From Haliclona indistincta (taxonomy: Eukaryota; Porifera; Demospongiae; Haplosclerida; Chalinidae): a stretch of 64,000 nucleotides of DNA. Below the pieces are notes generated by a model that was not told the DNA's origin, ran no database searches, and saw nothing but the letters and a program-made list of their open reading frames with translations. The stretch lies in the NCBI GenBank assembly GCA_964017065.1, contig OZ024791.1:1734430-1798429 (forward strand), written 5' to 3'. Positions 46,201 through 61,200 of the stretch are shown here, one piece after another. Each line of letters starts with the position of its first letter. Positions within the stretch are counted from its first letter, which is position 1. Position numbers and translations under genes: made by a program.

Positions 46201-49200
46201 ATCAATTCTTATCTGAACACAAAGATCTGTTCGCTAAAAAAGTTGGTATTCAAGACACTGTGCCAGACTCTTTCTTGGTTAAGATCTTACATGAAATCAG
46301 TAAAACCTCTGAATTATCTCAACAAGGAATTAGACTATCACTGAGTATCTTGCAATACTTGCATGGAATAAAGTATAGCAACGTAGACGAGGTCCTGATG
46401 CTTACTGCTGACAACACACTCAAACCAGCCAAGCAGTGTGTTTATGTTGACAAAGAGTGGATTAAACAAAGGGTCGCTAACACTAAACATAGTTTTACTT
46501 TTGTAAATGGTGATGTTTCTGCTGATGTTGCTCAATATTTCGGTGCTGAGTCTCTTAGTCAGAAGATTGCTCCTTCGAAAAAAATAGTCATTGATCGCGA
46601 TGCTATCAATCCCAATGAATCTATAACCAGAATAATTGGCAGGATAGTCAAGGACTACAGTGGTGATTTGGATATATTCAAGGAGCTCATTCAAAATGCT
46701 GACGATGCCAAAGCAACACAAGTTAAGTTCGTGATTGACTGGAGACAGCATGGCAAGCAACATCTACTAGCTGAGGAGCTTGGGTGCTGGCAAGGTCCAG
46801 CTCTTGTTGCTTACAACAATGCTGTCTTTTCTGACGAGGACCTGGTCAATATATGTAAGCTAGCTGCTGAGACTAAGTTGAAGGACCCACTGAAGACAGG
46901 TCGGTTTGGTCTTGGGTTCTGCTCCACATACTATCTGACAGATGTTCCAAGTTTCATTAGTCGAAAATATTTCACAATGTTTGATCCTCACACATGGTAT
47001 CTGAAGGACAGAGTGTCTCCTAGTCAACCAGGAATTACAATTGATCTTGTTGAATCTCAGGAAGATCTTCAAGTTTATGATGACCAGTTCCTACCCTTTG
47101 ACGGATTATTTGGTTGCAATGTGTTCAAGCTAGGAGAAATTGGATTCCAAGGAACAATATTTCGCTTTCCATTTAGAACAAAAAAGTGTGAAAGTAGCGA
47201 TATATTTAGAAAGTGCCATTCTACACAAGATATTGATGATCTTGCACAATATTTCAAAGATGAAGCTATTGAGATGCTCTTATTTCTTAAGAACATTGAA
47301 CAAATCGAGGTATTTGTTATCGATGCAGCAGCAAGTCACTCGTCTTCAATGAAGAAGCTATATTCAGTAACTAAACAACCTACCAACACAGCTGCTAGAT
47401 TGAACATGATTCAACATCACAGCTGTCATCCTCAACCAACCTGTTCTCCTTGTGTGATTGACTTCAATGCTGAACAGCATCACTCCAGTCGCCATTACCT
47501 AGTAGCTTCAGCTCTGAGTCCACAGACTATAGATCAGGAAGGCATGATACCACTAGCAGAGATTGCTGTTGAAGTGATGAAGGAAGACAATGCTCTAATT
47601 CCCAAGCCTGTGAAGAATGCCCGATTATTTAGCTTCCTGCCACTGCACTTACCGTATCAGAGCTTCCTGCCTTTTCATGTGAATGGATTCTTTGATGTAG
47701 GCAATGACCAATGTAATCTTATCGGGGCTCAGAACAGTGATGGATCGAAGTGGAACACAGCTCTTGTTAGAGAGGCTGTGCCTCTTGCTCTGGAGTGCCT
47801 CATGGTTCACATAGCAAATAATTCCAATCTGCATAAGATCGAATGCGAGGATGAAAGAAATGCGAAGCTTTTCTCTTATTATTCACTCTGGCCAGGAAGT
47901 GAAGAAACCAGTGCCAAGAGGTTGTCATTAGCTAGTGTGGTTGATAACTCTTCTATTGATCACCTTGTCAAGAGCAACAGTGATATTCTATGGTGCGACA
48001 TTGAAGGAGGCAAATGGGTTACTCCGAGTGACGCTTACCTTTTTGACTCAGAGATACCAAATGAAGTGAAGAAACGGGCTATTGATTTTCTGCTTCATAA
48101 TGGCTATGCTGTCCTTCCGACCTCCACACCTTTGTCAATCAGAAATGCCTTATTTCAGCGGATAAATCAGCTCAAGCAAGTGATTACTTACGAGGGTTTC
48201 TTTACTAAAGTGTTTCTTCCCAGGCTAGCAAGTGTAGGTATCGATACATGTCGTTACCATATGATGTTTGTCTTACAAAGTTATCAGAAGATGAGACCTG
48301 AATTTGGCTGGGTTAAAGAAGTCCTAGTGTCTACTGACTGCATACCCACTCAGTGCACAGAAAAGCTTGTTAGACCAGACCAGTTAGTTGACCCTCGTCA
48401 ATCTCACATAGCAGCTCTGTACAGACCTGAAGAAGGACGGTTTCCCACAGAGAATCTTGCTGAAGATAGTGATGTTATGAAATCACTAGTTGAGTTTGGA
48501 ATGATCAGCGAAAGTCTACCAGTCTCAGAGTTAGTGGAGAGAGCGAGCACTGTTGCTGTACTTGAGAGTAGTTCTGTTCAGGAGTCAGCTAGCAGACTGA
48601 AAGCAATCTTCAACTATATTACAGCAGTTGAATCGAAAACTTTTACTTCTGCAACACATTCTACTAGGAAGATGAGAGTTGCAGCATTGTGGAACATCAA
48701 GTTTCTTGAGCCCATGTCGTGTCCTTCAGATATCTCTCTTCCCTGGTGCTCTAGTGAGCAGTTTGTCAGTCCATCTCAAGTGTTGTCATCTGTGCATTCA
48801 GATCTTTTATTCTCACAGAAACCAGTAGTAGAATTATCCACAGACCTCATTGAATTCTTGGGAATAAGTGCAAACGAGCCTCAACTTGATATTGTTCTTA
48901 GTCATACCTGTGAACTGATCTCTTTCATTGAACAAGCCCATGATATCAGCTCATCAACATCAGAGTATCTTGATCAAGTGTTTAGTTCTATCTATAGCTA
49001 CATCGCTAAGCATTGTGATGGAAATCAAGATCTGATCAAACAGTCGTTAAAAGAGAAAAAGTGGATTTGGCAAGATGGACACCTTCTTTCTTCTGAACAA
49101 GTACTAAGAGAATGGAAACACAATTTTTATCCATATCTTTGTCAACTGTCTATTGTCAAGTCGAAAAAATCGAGAGAGATGGAAAGGTTATGTGACCTTC

Positions 49201-52200
49201 TTGGAGTACAGCATGAAGCTACAGTGGATTGCCTGAAGGTAACACTGGAACAGGTGAAGAGTGATTTCCATGACAACCCACTGTCAGGTGACGCTGTGGA
49301 GTTTGTAATTCATGTACTCGGAGTGTTGTCTGACAAATTGCATAAACCAGATAAAGACATCCTTTTGATAACTGCTGAAAAGACACTAAAGCCAGCCTCC
49401 ATGTGTACTTTCGATGACAGGACGTGGGTTAAGCAGAAAACTACCGCACATCGTAGCTTCACTTTCGTACACAACAAAGTCCCTGCTATACAAAAATTTG
49501 GTGTTCAGCCTCTAAGTCACAAAATCGCTCCATCGACTAAGCTTGCTTTTAAATACAAAACAACAGGTCCGCAAGAAAGCATAACCAGGAGAATTGGCGG
49601 GATAGTCAAAGACTACAGTGGTGATTTGGATATATTCAAGGAGCTCATTCAAAATGCTGACGATGCCAAAGCAACACAAGTTAAGTTTATGCTTGACTGG
49701 AGACAGCATAGCAAGGAAAACCTTATAGCTGAGGAGCTTGGGTGCTGGCAAGGTCCAGCTCTTATTGCTTACAACGATGCTGTCTTTTCTGATGAAGACT
49801 TGGGCAACATTTGTAAGCTAGCTGCTGAAACTAAGTTGAAGGACCCACTGAAGACAGGTCAGTTTGGTCTTGGGTTCTGCTCCACATACTATCTGACAGA
49901 TGTTCCAAGTTTCATTAGTCGACGATATTTCACAATGTTTGACCCTCACACATGGTATCTGAAGGACAGAGTGTCTCCTAGTCAACCAGGGATTGTGATA
50001 GACCTCGTCGAAACTCGCAATGATCTTGAAATTTACGAAGACCAGTTTGCACCATTTGATGGACTATTTGGTTGTAAAGTATTTAAACTAGAAGATGAAG
50101 GATTCCAAGGAACAATATTTCGTTTTCCTTTCAGAACGAGAGATTGTGAAAGTAGCGATATATGTAAGAAGTGTCATCCCAGAAGAAATATTGATGAACT
50201 TGTGTGCAACTTTCAACAAGAAGCATCCAACATTTTGCTCTTTCTCAAAAATGTTGAGCAAGTTGAGGTTTACGTTCTTGAAGAAAACTCAACTCTTCCA
50301 TCACAAAAGAGGAAATTATTTGCAGTCACAAAGCAGTCCAACAATGGAGCTAGATTAAATATGATTCAGAATCCAGACTCTTGTCCTCAGCCAATCTGTT
50401 CTCCTTGTGTGATTGACTTTGATGCTGAACAGGATCACTCCAGTCGCCATTACCTAGTAGCTTCAGCTCTGAGTCCACAGACTATGAATCAGGAAGGCTT
50501 GATACCACTAGCAGAGGTTGCTGTTGAAGTGATAACGAAAGACTATCTTCTTGTTCCCAAGCCCGTGAAAAATGCAATTTTCTTTTGTTTCCTTCCGCTT
50601 CCTTTTAATAACTTTTTGCCATTTCATGTGAATGGGTTCTTTGATGTTGGCAAAGATCGACGTAATCTTACTGAAGCTCAGGACAGTGATGGGTCAAGGT
50701 GGAACTCTGCTCTTGTTGAAGGAGCTGTACCTCTTGCTCTGGAGTGCCTCATAACATACTTGACTCAGAAGTGCAATATGGTTGAAATTGAGGAGGAAAG
50801 CAGGCGTTATGCATTAATGGACTACTATTCACTCTGGTTAGGAAATGACCATGAATCAACTAAAAGTGGATGGTTGACGAAATTGATTATTGCTTCTTCC
50901 AAGAGACTTCTTTCCAAAAGTCAGGAAAATATTCTATGGTGTGACATCAATGGAGGAGAGTGGGTCAGTCCGTGTGATGCTCATCTTTTTGATTCTAACT
51001 TACCTGAACAAGCTATCTCAAGGCAAGCTATCTCTCTGTTGCTTGATAATAATTATTCGATGCTATCATTCTCAACACCATCTCCAATAAAGGACATGTT
51101 ACGAACAGAGTTAAGTGAACTCAACCATGTATTCACTTATGAAAGATTCTTCAGAGAGATATTTATTCCCAACTTGCCAAACATTGCTGAAGAAGTTCGT
51201 AATAATCAACTCATGTTTGCATTAAGGAGGTACCAAGAGTTGAAAACAACAGGAGGGTTTGATTGGGTGAAGAACTTGCTTGTATCTACCAAATGCATAC
51301 CCACTCAAAGCACTGGCTTGCTTGTTAGTCCAGCACAGCTAATTGACCCTCGACAACTTCATATAGCATCTCTGTATAGATTGGAAGAAGGAAGATTTCC
51401 AGACCAGTCATTCACAGATGATGACAGTGTCATGACAACGCTGGTTGAATTTGGTATGGTGAACAAATATCTTCCTATTTCTGAGTTAGTAGAGAGAGCA
51501 GAAACTATTGCAACGAACTGCAGCATTTTGGAAGCATTCTTCAATTATATTGTCAAAATTGACAATTCTGAACTGGACGCTAAAAATAGACAGCTGAGAG
51601 TTGAAGCATTGTGGAACATTAGATTTCTCAAACCCAAGCCGTGTCCTTCAGATGTCTCTCTTCCCTGGTGTTCTAGTGAGCAGTTTGCCAGTCCATCTCA
51701 AGTGTTCTCATCGGTGCATTCAGATCTGTTGTTCTCACAGAAACCAGTAGTTGAGTTCTCCGGAAAGCAATCCGAACTTGTTCATTGCTTGGGAATTAGT
51801 TCAAATGAGCCTCAACTTGATATCGTTCTTAGTCATACCTGTGAACTGATTTCATTCATTGAACAAACTGAAGATATCAGCTCATCAACATCAGAGTATC
51901 TTGATCAAGTGTTTAGTTCTATCTATAGCTACATCGCTAAACATTGTGATGGAAATCAAGATCTGATCAAGCAGTCACTAGAAGGACAAAAGTGGATTTG
52001 GCAAGATGGACACCTTCTTTCTTCTAAACAAGTACTAAGAGAATGGAAACATGATCTTTGTCCATATCTTTGTCAACTGTCTATTACCAAGTCGAAAAAA
52101 TCAAGTCAGATGGAAAGGTTGTGTGAACTGCTTGGAGTACAGCATGAAGCTACAGTGGATTGTCTCAAGGCAGTATTGCTACAAATCCACAGTGATTTCC

Positions 52201-55200
52201 ATGACGACCCACTGTCAGATAATGCTATGGAGTTTGTAATACATGTACTCATAGTGTTGTCGACTAAAGCTAAAGCACCTGATGAACAGCTGTTGGTGAT
52301 TACTGCTGACAGAAGGCTCCAACCAGCCATGAATTGTGTGTATGATGACAGAGAGTGGGTTAAGCGGATAGCTACTAGCGTCAGTCACCGTTTCACATTC
52401 ATACACGATGGCATCTCACCAAGCCAAGCTAAACAATTTGGTATCAAACCTCTTAGCCAAAAGATTGCTCCTTCTAAAAAGATAGCAATTGGTTATAAAG
52501 CTGCAGGTCCACATGAATCTATAACCAGGAGAATTAGTGGGATAGTCAAGGACTACAGCGGCAACATTGACATATTCAAGGAGCTCATTCAAAATGCTGA
52601 CGATGCCAAAGCAACACAAGTTAAGTTTGTGATTGACTGGAGACAGCATAGCAAGCAATGTCTACTAGCTGAGGAGCTTGGGTGCTGGCAAGGTCCAGCT
52701 CTTATTGCTTACAACAATGCTGTCTTTTCTGACGAGGATCTGGACAATATATGTAAGCTAGCTGCTGAGTCCAAGTTGAAGGACCCACTGAAGACAGGTC
52801 GGTTTGGTCTCGGGTTCTGCTCCACATACTATCTGACAGATGTTCCAAGTTTCATTAGTCGACGATATTTCACAATGTTTGACCCTCACACATGGTATCT
52901 GAAGGACAGAGTGTCTCCTAGTCAACCAGGCATTACAATTGATCTTGTTGAAAATCGTGGAGATCTTGAATTTTACAAGCACCAGTTTTCACCTTTTAAT
53001 GGACTGTTTGGTTGTAAAATATTCGAATTGGAACAAGATGGGTTTAATGGAACAATATTCCGTTTTCCGTTCAGATCAAAAGATTGTGAAACTAGTGAAA
53101 TATGTAAAACACGTCCTTCAAGAGGAGATATTGATGCTCTTTTGCACCATCTCAAAGAGGAAGCTTCAAGCATTCTTTTGTTTCTCAAGCATGTCGAACT
53201 AGTTGAAGTATTTGTCTGTGAAGAAATAGGTTCAGAAATGAGGCAATTATTTTCTGTAACCAAGAAGACTAGCAACACAGCTGCTAGATTGGACATGATT
53301 GAAAATCACAGCTCTCATCCTCAACCAATCTGTTCTCCATGTGTGATCGACTTCAATGCTGACCAGCATCACTCAAGTCACCATTACCTAGTAGCTTCAG
53401 CTCTGAGTCCACAGACTATAGATCAGGAAGGCATGATACCACTAGCAGAGATTGCTGTTGAAGTGATGAAGAAAGACAATGCTCTAATCCCCAAGCCTGT
53501 GAAGAATGCTCTTCTCTTTTGTTTTCTACCACTACCATTTGAGAGTCATTTACCGTTTCATGTGAATGGGTTCTTTGATGTTGGCAAAGATCGACGTAAT
53601 CTTACTGGAGCTCAGGACAGTGTTGGATCAAAGTGGAACTCTGATCTTGTTAAAGGAGCCGTGCCTCTTGCTCTAGAGTGCCTCATTGCACACTTGGCTC
53701 AGAAATGCTGTTTGAGAGGCAATGTTCTGATGAGCTATTACTCAATCTGGCCAGAAGAAGACAGCACTATGGTTACTGAACAAACAAAATGGTTGGCAAA
53801 TGTGATCCTTCAGTCCTCTAAACGCCTTCTTGCTAAAAGTAGCAGAAAAATTCTATGGTGTGATATCAATGGAGGTCAGTGGGTAAGTCCATGTGAAGCT
53901 TATCTGTTGGACTCAGAAGCTCTACCTCAGGAAACCGCGAATCAAGTAGTCACTCAATTACTTAAAATGAAGTATCCGATTTTATCAATTTCAACTCCAC
54001 CTTCGATACAACATACCTTAAAGGAGCGTCCTAATCATCTCAAGTACATATTTACTTACGAGAGATTCTTTAAGGAAGTGTTGATTACCAAATTACACAC
54101 CATTTCTTCATCTTTTCATGTTGGTCATCTGATGTATGCCTTAAGCAGCTGCCATAGGTATGTGTGGGTTGAAGAAGTCCTTGTATCTACCAACTGCATA
54201 CCCACTCAGTGCACAGATGAGCTTGTTAGACCATCACACTTGATTGACCCTCGAGCAGTTCACATAGCTTCTTTGTACAGCCTAGATGAGGGACGATTTC
54301 CAAGTGAAAGGTTTGCAGGCAATGACGCTGTCATGGAGTCTCTTGCTAAATTTGGAATGATCAGTGAGTCGCTTTCAATTCCAGAACTTGTAGGAAGAGC
54401 AAACACTGTTATAACACTTGCAAAGAATGATGTGAAGAAGGCACACGAACGATTAGAACATTTCTTTAGATATCTTCTTGAAATTGAGCATAAACATTCA
54501 TCCAGGTCACCATCAAGTACTGACAGAGAGACAAGAATTCGAGCACTTTGGAACATACGATTTCTCAAGTCCAAGCCATGTCCTTCAGATATCTCTCTTC
54601 CCTGGTGCTCTACTGAGCAGTTTGTCAGTCCATCTCAAGTGTTTTCATCAGAGTATTCGGCATTAGTATTCACACAAAAACCAGTGGTGGATTTATCTGA
54701 GGAACAGTTGGTGAAGTGCTTAGGGATCAATAAGAATGTTCCTCAACTTCAGCTTGTTCTTAAACATATTCAAGAACTGATAATGTGCCTTGAGCTGAAT
54801 GAAGCAGTAAGCCAGTCAACATCAGAGTATCTTGATAAAGTTTTTGATTCAATTTATGATTATCTTGCTACACAATGCACTGAAAATATAGCTCTGATCA
54901 AGCAATCGCTGAGAGGACAGAAATGGATCTGGCAAGATGGACACCTTCATACTTCCGAACAGGTACTCAGAGAGTGGAATCACAGCTTTTATCCTTATCT
55001 TTGTCAGCTGTCCATTACAAAGAGCAGTCAAAGTGAATTTTTCAAGCATTTAGGTGTCCAGAAAGAAGCTACAGATGAGCTTTTGCTTAAGATAGTTAAA
55101 CAGGTCAAGAGTGATTTCCCTGAAAATGCATTGTCAATTCAAGCCACAAAGTTTGTACTACATGTTCTCCAGGAGTTGTGTAGTAAAGTGGAAAGTCTTG

Positions 55201-58200
55201 ACTCGTCACCACTTGTGATTACTGCGGATAAGAGACTAACACAAGCCTGTGAATGTGTGTATGATGACAGGGAGTGGAAAGGTACTAAGAAAATTAATGC
55301 CCGCCGTTTCCATTTTATACATGAAGAGTTCTCAGCCAGTCAAGCAAAGAAACTAGGTGTCAATCCACTTAGTCAAAAAATTGCTCCTTCACGACAACTA
55401 GCCATTAGTTATAAAGCTGCGGGTCCACATGAATCTATAACCAGGAGAATTGGTGGGATAGTCAAGGACTACAGTGGCAACATTGACATATTCAAGGAGC
55501 TCATTCAAAATGCTGACGATGCCAAAGCAACACAAGTTAAGTTCGTGATTGACTGGAGACAGCATGGCAAGCAACGTCTACTAGCTGAGGAGCTTGGGTG
55601 CTGGCAAGGTCCAGCTCTTATTGCTTACAACAATGCTGTCTTTTCTGATGAAGACTTGGACAATATTTGTAAGCTAGCTGCTGAGACTAAGTTGAAGGAC
55701 CCACTGAAGACAGGTCGGTTTGGTCTTGGGTTCTGCTCCACATACTATCTGACAGATGTTCCAAGTTTCATTAGTCGACGATATTTCACTATGTTTGATC
55801 CTCACACATGGTATCTGAAGGACAGAGTGTCTCTTAATCAACCAGGAATGATTATTGATCTTGTTGAAACTCGTGAAGATCTTGAATTTTACAAGCACCA
55901 GTTTTCACCTTTTAATGGACTATTTGGTTGTAAAATATTCGAATTGGAACAGGATGGGTTTAATGGAACGATATTCCGTTTTCCGTTCAGATCAAAAGAT
56001 TGTGAAACTAGTGAAATATGTAAAACACGTCCTTCAAGAGGAGATATTGATGCTCTTTTGCACCATCTCAAAGAGGAAGCTTCAAGCATTCTTCTTTTCC
56101 TCAAATATGTTGAACAAGTTGAAGTATTTGTTCTTGAAAAACAAGCAACTCCTTCTTCGGGAATGAAGAAACTTTTCTCAGTCACTAAACAGTCTAACAA
56201 TGCAGCTGCTAGATTGAACATGATTCAAAATCCTAGCTCTCATCCTCAACCAACTTGCTCTTCGTGTATTGTAAAGTTTGATTCCAAGCAGCATCACTCC
56301 AGTCACCATTACTTGGTAGCTTCAGCTCTGACTCCACAGACTATAGATCAGGAAGGCATGATACCACTAGCAGAGATTGCTGTTGAAGTGATGAAGAAGG
56401 ACAGTCTTCTCATTCCTAAGCCTGTGAAAAATGCCCTTTTCTTTTGTTTTCTACCACTTCCATTTGAGAGTCATTTACCATTTCATGTGAATGGGTTCTT
56501 TGATATAGGCAAAGATAGACGTAACTTTACTGCTGCTCAGGACAGTGATGGGTCAAAGTGGAACTCTGCTCTTGTTAAAGGTGCTATACCTCTTGCTCTG
56601 GAGTGCCTCTTAGGTCATTTGGCAGAGAACTGTAACCTCTGTAGGTTTGAAAAGGAAGCAGAAAGACTTGATATTCTGTATCACTATTACTCACTCTGGC
56701 TGGGAAGCAGCAGACTGGAAGAAACCACTACGAAGGTGTGGTTAGCAAAAGCAATCATAGAGTCTTGCAAGAGCCATCTTCCCAAATGTGATAAAAACAT
56801 TCTGTGGTGCGACATGAATGGAGGTAAATGGGTGAGCCCACACAATGCTTACCTTCTTGTCACTAAGTTACCCGAAGAAGTAGCAAAGGAGGTTGTTTTT
56901 CTACTGCTTGAGAAAGGCTATCCTATTCTTCCTCTCTCAACACGGTTTGCAATACAGAGCATGTTGAAAAAGCAGCTTGGAGCACTTGAGCACATCTTCA
57001 CTTATGAAAGGTTCTTTGTAGAGATATTTATTCCCAACATAAAAGAACAAACTCCAGCTGTACATCATAATCAAATGATATTTGCCCTAACAAAATATCA
57101 GGTGTCTCCCGCAGACTATGGTTGGGTGAAAGATGCTGTGATGTCTACTAACTGCATACTCACTCAGTGCACAGATATGCTTGTTAAACCAGAGCAACTG
57201 ATTGATCCTAGAGCACTTCACATCGCTCCATTGTACAGCCCAGAGGAGGGACGATTTCCAAGCAAGACTTTTGCAGACAATGACCATGTCATGAACGCAC
57301 TTGCTAAGTTTGGAATGATCATTAAAAGTCTACCAGTTTCCGAGTTAGTGGAAAGAGCAAAAACAGTCGCTTCGCTTGCAGATACCTCTGTTGAGGCAGC
57401 TTGTGCAAGAATGGAAAATATTTTAAACTATCTTATTGGAATTGAGCCATTTTACCATTACTATACCGAAGTCTCACAGTCATGTATTGAATCTAGAGAA
57501 GAGAGAAGAGCAGCACTTTGGGATGTTAGGTTTCTCAAACCCAAGCCATGTCCTTCAGATGTCTCTCTTCCCTGGTACTCTACTGAGCAGTTTGTCAGTC
57601 CATCTCAAGTGTTCTCATCAAAGCATTCAGGTCTGTTGTTCTCACAGAAACCGGTAGTTGAGTTCCACGAGCAACAAGCCAGACTCGTTGAGTATCTTGG
57701 AATCACTAAGAATACTCTTTCATTGAACACAGTGCTACAGCATATTACTGCACTTATCAAGTTTCTCGAACGTGTACCAGTTGAGAAAGAGAGTATTCCT
57801 CACCTTGATCGTGCCTTTTATCAGATCTATAGTTATCTTGCTGAGCAAAAGGAAGCTGAAGAGACAATCAAGACTTGCCTTATTGGTTTAAAGTGGATTT
57901 GGCAAAATGAGCACCTTCTGTGTTCTAGTCAAGTAGTGAGACAATGGGAATGCAGGTCATCAATGTATTTATGTGAACTTTCCCAAATAAACCAGTCAGA
58001 TAGATTTGAGCAGTTATTTAAATTACTTGGAGTCGAGAATGAAGTCACTGTAGACCGCTTGATTCATATACTGAGGCAGATGAAACTCGACTATGATGAA
58101 GAACCACTTCCAAACAAAAAATTGTTAGAGTTTGTTGTAGATGTAATAAAGGTTCTTCACAACAAAATCCCACACACAGACAAAGATAAGTATAAAGATG

Positions 58201-61200
58201 TGGTCCTTTTGCTACCAGATGAGAAAGGTGTGCTGAGACAAGCCTCAAAGATAACCTGTGACAATGGCCTGCAAGGAGAACTGACATGGATACAGAAACT
58301 GCCATTGTTTGTAAAGTTCCAAGAAGATGGATGTCACTTTCTTCACTCTGATGTACCTCGTAGTCATAGTCTCACACTTGGAGCCAAGCCAATTTTAGAT
58401 GCATTACTCAAAGAAACTGTAGATGACAGCTTTGTCGATGGAACTGACTTTGGCCAAAAAGAGAATCTTGTGGATCGTCTGAATTCAATTCTTAAGAAAT
58501 ACTCTGATAATTCTGCAATATTTAAAGAGTTCATTCAAAATGCTGACGATGCTAAAGCAAGTGAACTAGTATTTGTGCTTGACCATCGAAACAATTTTCC
58601 AGACAAGTCTCTTTTGACAATGGAAGATGGCCAGTGGAAAAAGCTGCAAACTGTACCAGCACTTTGTATTTTCAACAACCGTTCTTTCTCTGAAAGTGAC
58701 CTGCAAGGTATATGTCAGCTTGGTAGAGGTGGTAAAGGTTTCTCAGACGAAACTATTGGACGGTTTGGTATTGGTTTCAATGTGGCATATCATGTGACTG
58801 ATTGTCCAATGTTTATTACTTACGATGGCACTGGCAATCCAACAGACTTCTGCGTATTTGATCCTCTCTCTTATTACCTTCCTGGCTCTCTCAAGAGCAA
58901 ACATGGTCGTCGATGGAAAGTTAATGATAAGTTCATCTCCCAGTTTCCGGATCAGTTTAAACCATTTCTTCAAGATGAGTTTTCTACTTTTCAGGCCCTT
59001 GCTCCTCAATGTTTGTCAGATCTCAGTCAAGGATATGTGGTGTTTCGTCTGCCCTTTGTTAGAAAGAATAAGATGATATCAATCAGTGATAATTCAAGAG
59101 TATTATGTGATGGAACCCGTATGTCACCACATGATATGAAAAAACATTTCAGTGAATTGCAATCTACTGCTAAAGATTGTCTTCTCTTTCTCAATAACCT
59201 TAGATCTATTTCATACTTTGAAATCTCTCTTAGTGGAAACTGTTCCCATCATTTTACTTCAACAGTCGAGAGTGTTAGCAAACCTGTAAACAGCACATAC
59301 CAGCTTTCAACAACGTATGTAGAGACAATATCAGAGTTAAAGTTTAGTGGTAGATACAGCACTACCACTACTGAGAGCAAGCGTACAAGCAAGATAAATT
59401 GGCTTGTACACAAGAAGGATCATTTCAAGTCAGATTGTGTTGATCTTCTTGAAAAAGCTGGCAGAGAGGGTTTGAAACCAACAGGAGGTGTTGCAGCTAT
59501 GCTTAGCTGTACTTTACGAAATGGTCGTCTGTTTTGTTTTCTTCCAATGTTATCTCCGAGTGGAGTACCTGCTCATCTCAATGCTCACTTTCTTGTCGAT
59601 GATTCTCGAAAACATTTGACCACGATCAAGGGTCTGGAACAGTGGAATCTCACTATTGGCTCAGAAATACTGGTTCCTTCATATGTAGAACTGATACTAA
59701 GTGCTAGAGAGTATGTTACTGGCTGTCAAGAGAGTATCAAGTGGTTCTATGGGCTGTTCCCTGATATAACCCCCTCATCTTCTACACTTGATCAACTCAA
59801 GGTCGGTAAAGGTGTCTATGAGTATTTACTGCAGAACAATCATGCAGTTCTTCTTGACCAGAGGAGTGTTGGTAGAAAGGAGAAGAGAGTAAAGTGGCTT
59901 TGCTCAAGGGGGAGTTCTAACATTGGTTACTTCTGTAAATCACATTATTTGGACTCATCTCGCCAAGTGACTGTTGACAGTAAACTCAAGAGCATATTGC
60001 TGTCTCTGGGGATGCCCATAACGTGTGCACCAGAGTACGTGTTTGATAGTTTCTGTGCAGTCTCTCACCAGTACAAGGAATCAATGGAAGGTCTGATCAC
60101 TCCAGATAAGGTACTAGCTTACCTTAGAGGAATCAAAGACAATGAGACTATTATCAAACAAAACTGTGAGCAGTTGTTAAAATTCTGCATTCAGAGATCG
60201 AGGGATGACACACTAAAGTCCTTGCTTACTGGTGTTCCTCTGTTGTTATCTATGGCAGGGACACTTGAGACTAAAGGAAGCTTGTTTAGTCAGGGTTTCT
60301 CTACTCTTCTTCCTCATTGCAAAACTTTCTTCGTTGATTCGAGACTAGAGGAATGTTACGGATTGTCTAAACGACTATCTGATGCTGATGTGATTTGCAA
60401 GCCTGATGTTCAGTTCGTAGCTCGAAATATTCAACTGCCAAAGGGAGATCCAACAAAGCTGTCTTCTGTTCAAACACAGATTGTTAGAAGTCTGTGGAAA
60501 TACCTTACACAAGCAATTCTGTGGAACCCTTTAACAAGCAATGCACTTACTGAACACTTTAATACCTACACTATCATTCCTGCAAAAGATGGTTACTATT
60601 ATCCACCGTCCTTAGGGAAATGTGTGTTCAAGACAGAGGCTGGTTCTATGCTACGTGTTATAAAGAAGCTTGGCTATGCTGAGCTTGATCAGGTCACCAT
60701 TGGTAGTACTGCACTGAAGCACATCTCAGACACCGTCTCATCTTCTACCTCTCCTAATGATATCATTAGTTGTCTTAACCTGAAGCTTCCGTCAACATAT
60801 TTAGTAGTGCTTACTCCTGATGAAGTCAATGCCTTTGTATCTATCATTGTTTTATCAACAAATATTCCAGCTAAAGTAGTGGATTGTCTAAAGAAACTGC
60901 CTTTGTTTGAGACGGTTGACAATTCCTTTATTTCACTCTACAGTAAAACTGTATCAATTGTTCCACAACACGTGCCAACTGCTGGACTGCTTGGAGTTTG
61001 CAAAGCCACCGGCCAAGTAGTATTGAAAGCTCCAGAGAGACAGAAAGAACTCTTTTACAGAATAATCATAGACTATGATCCAAATAGTAGTTACAGTGCT
61101 TCCAAGTTCTACTCAACCTTTCTCTTGCCAAACGTTCTAAGACTGTCTGATACTGATCTTGTTAAACACTTGGACTATATTAGTACGCATTGTCAAGACA

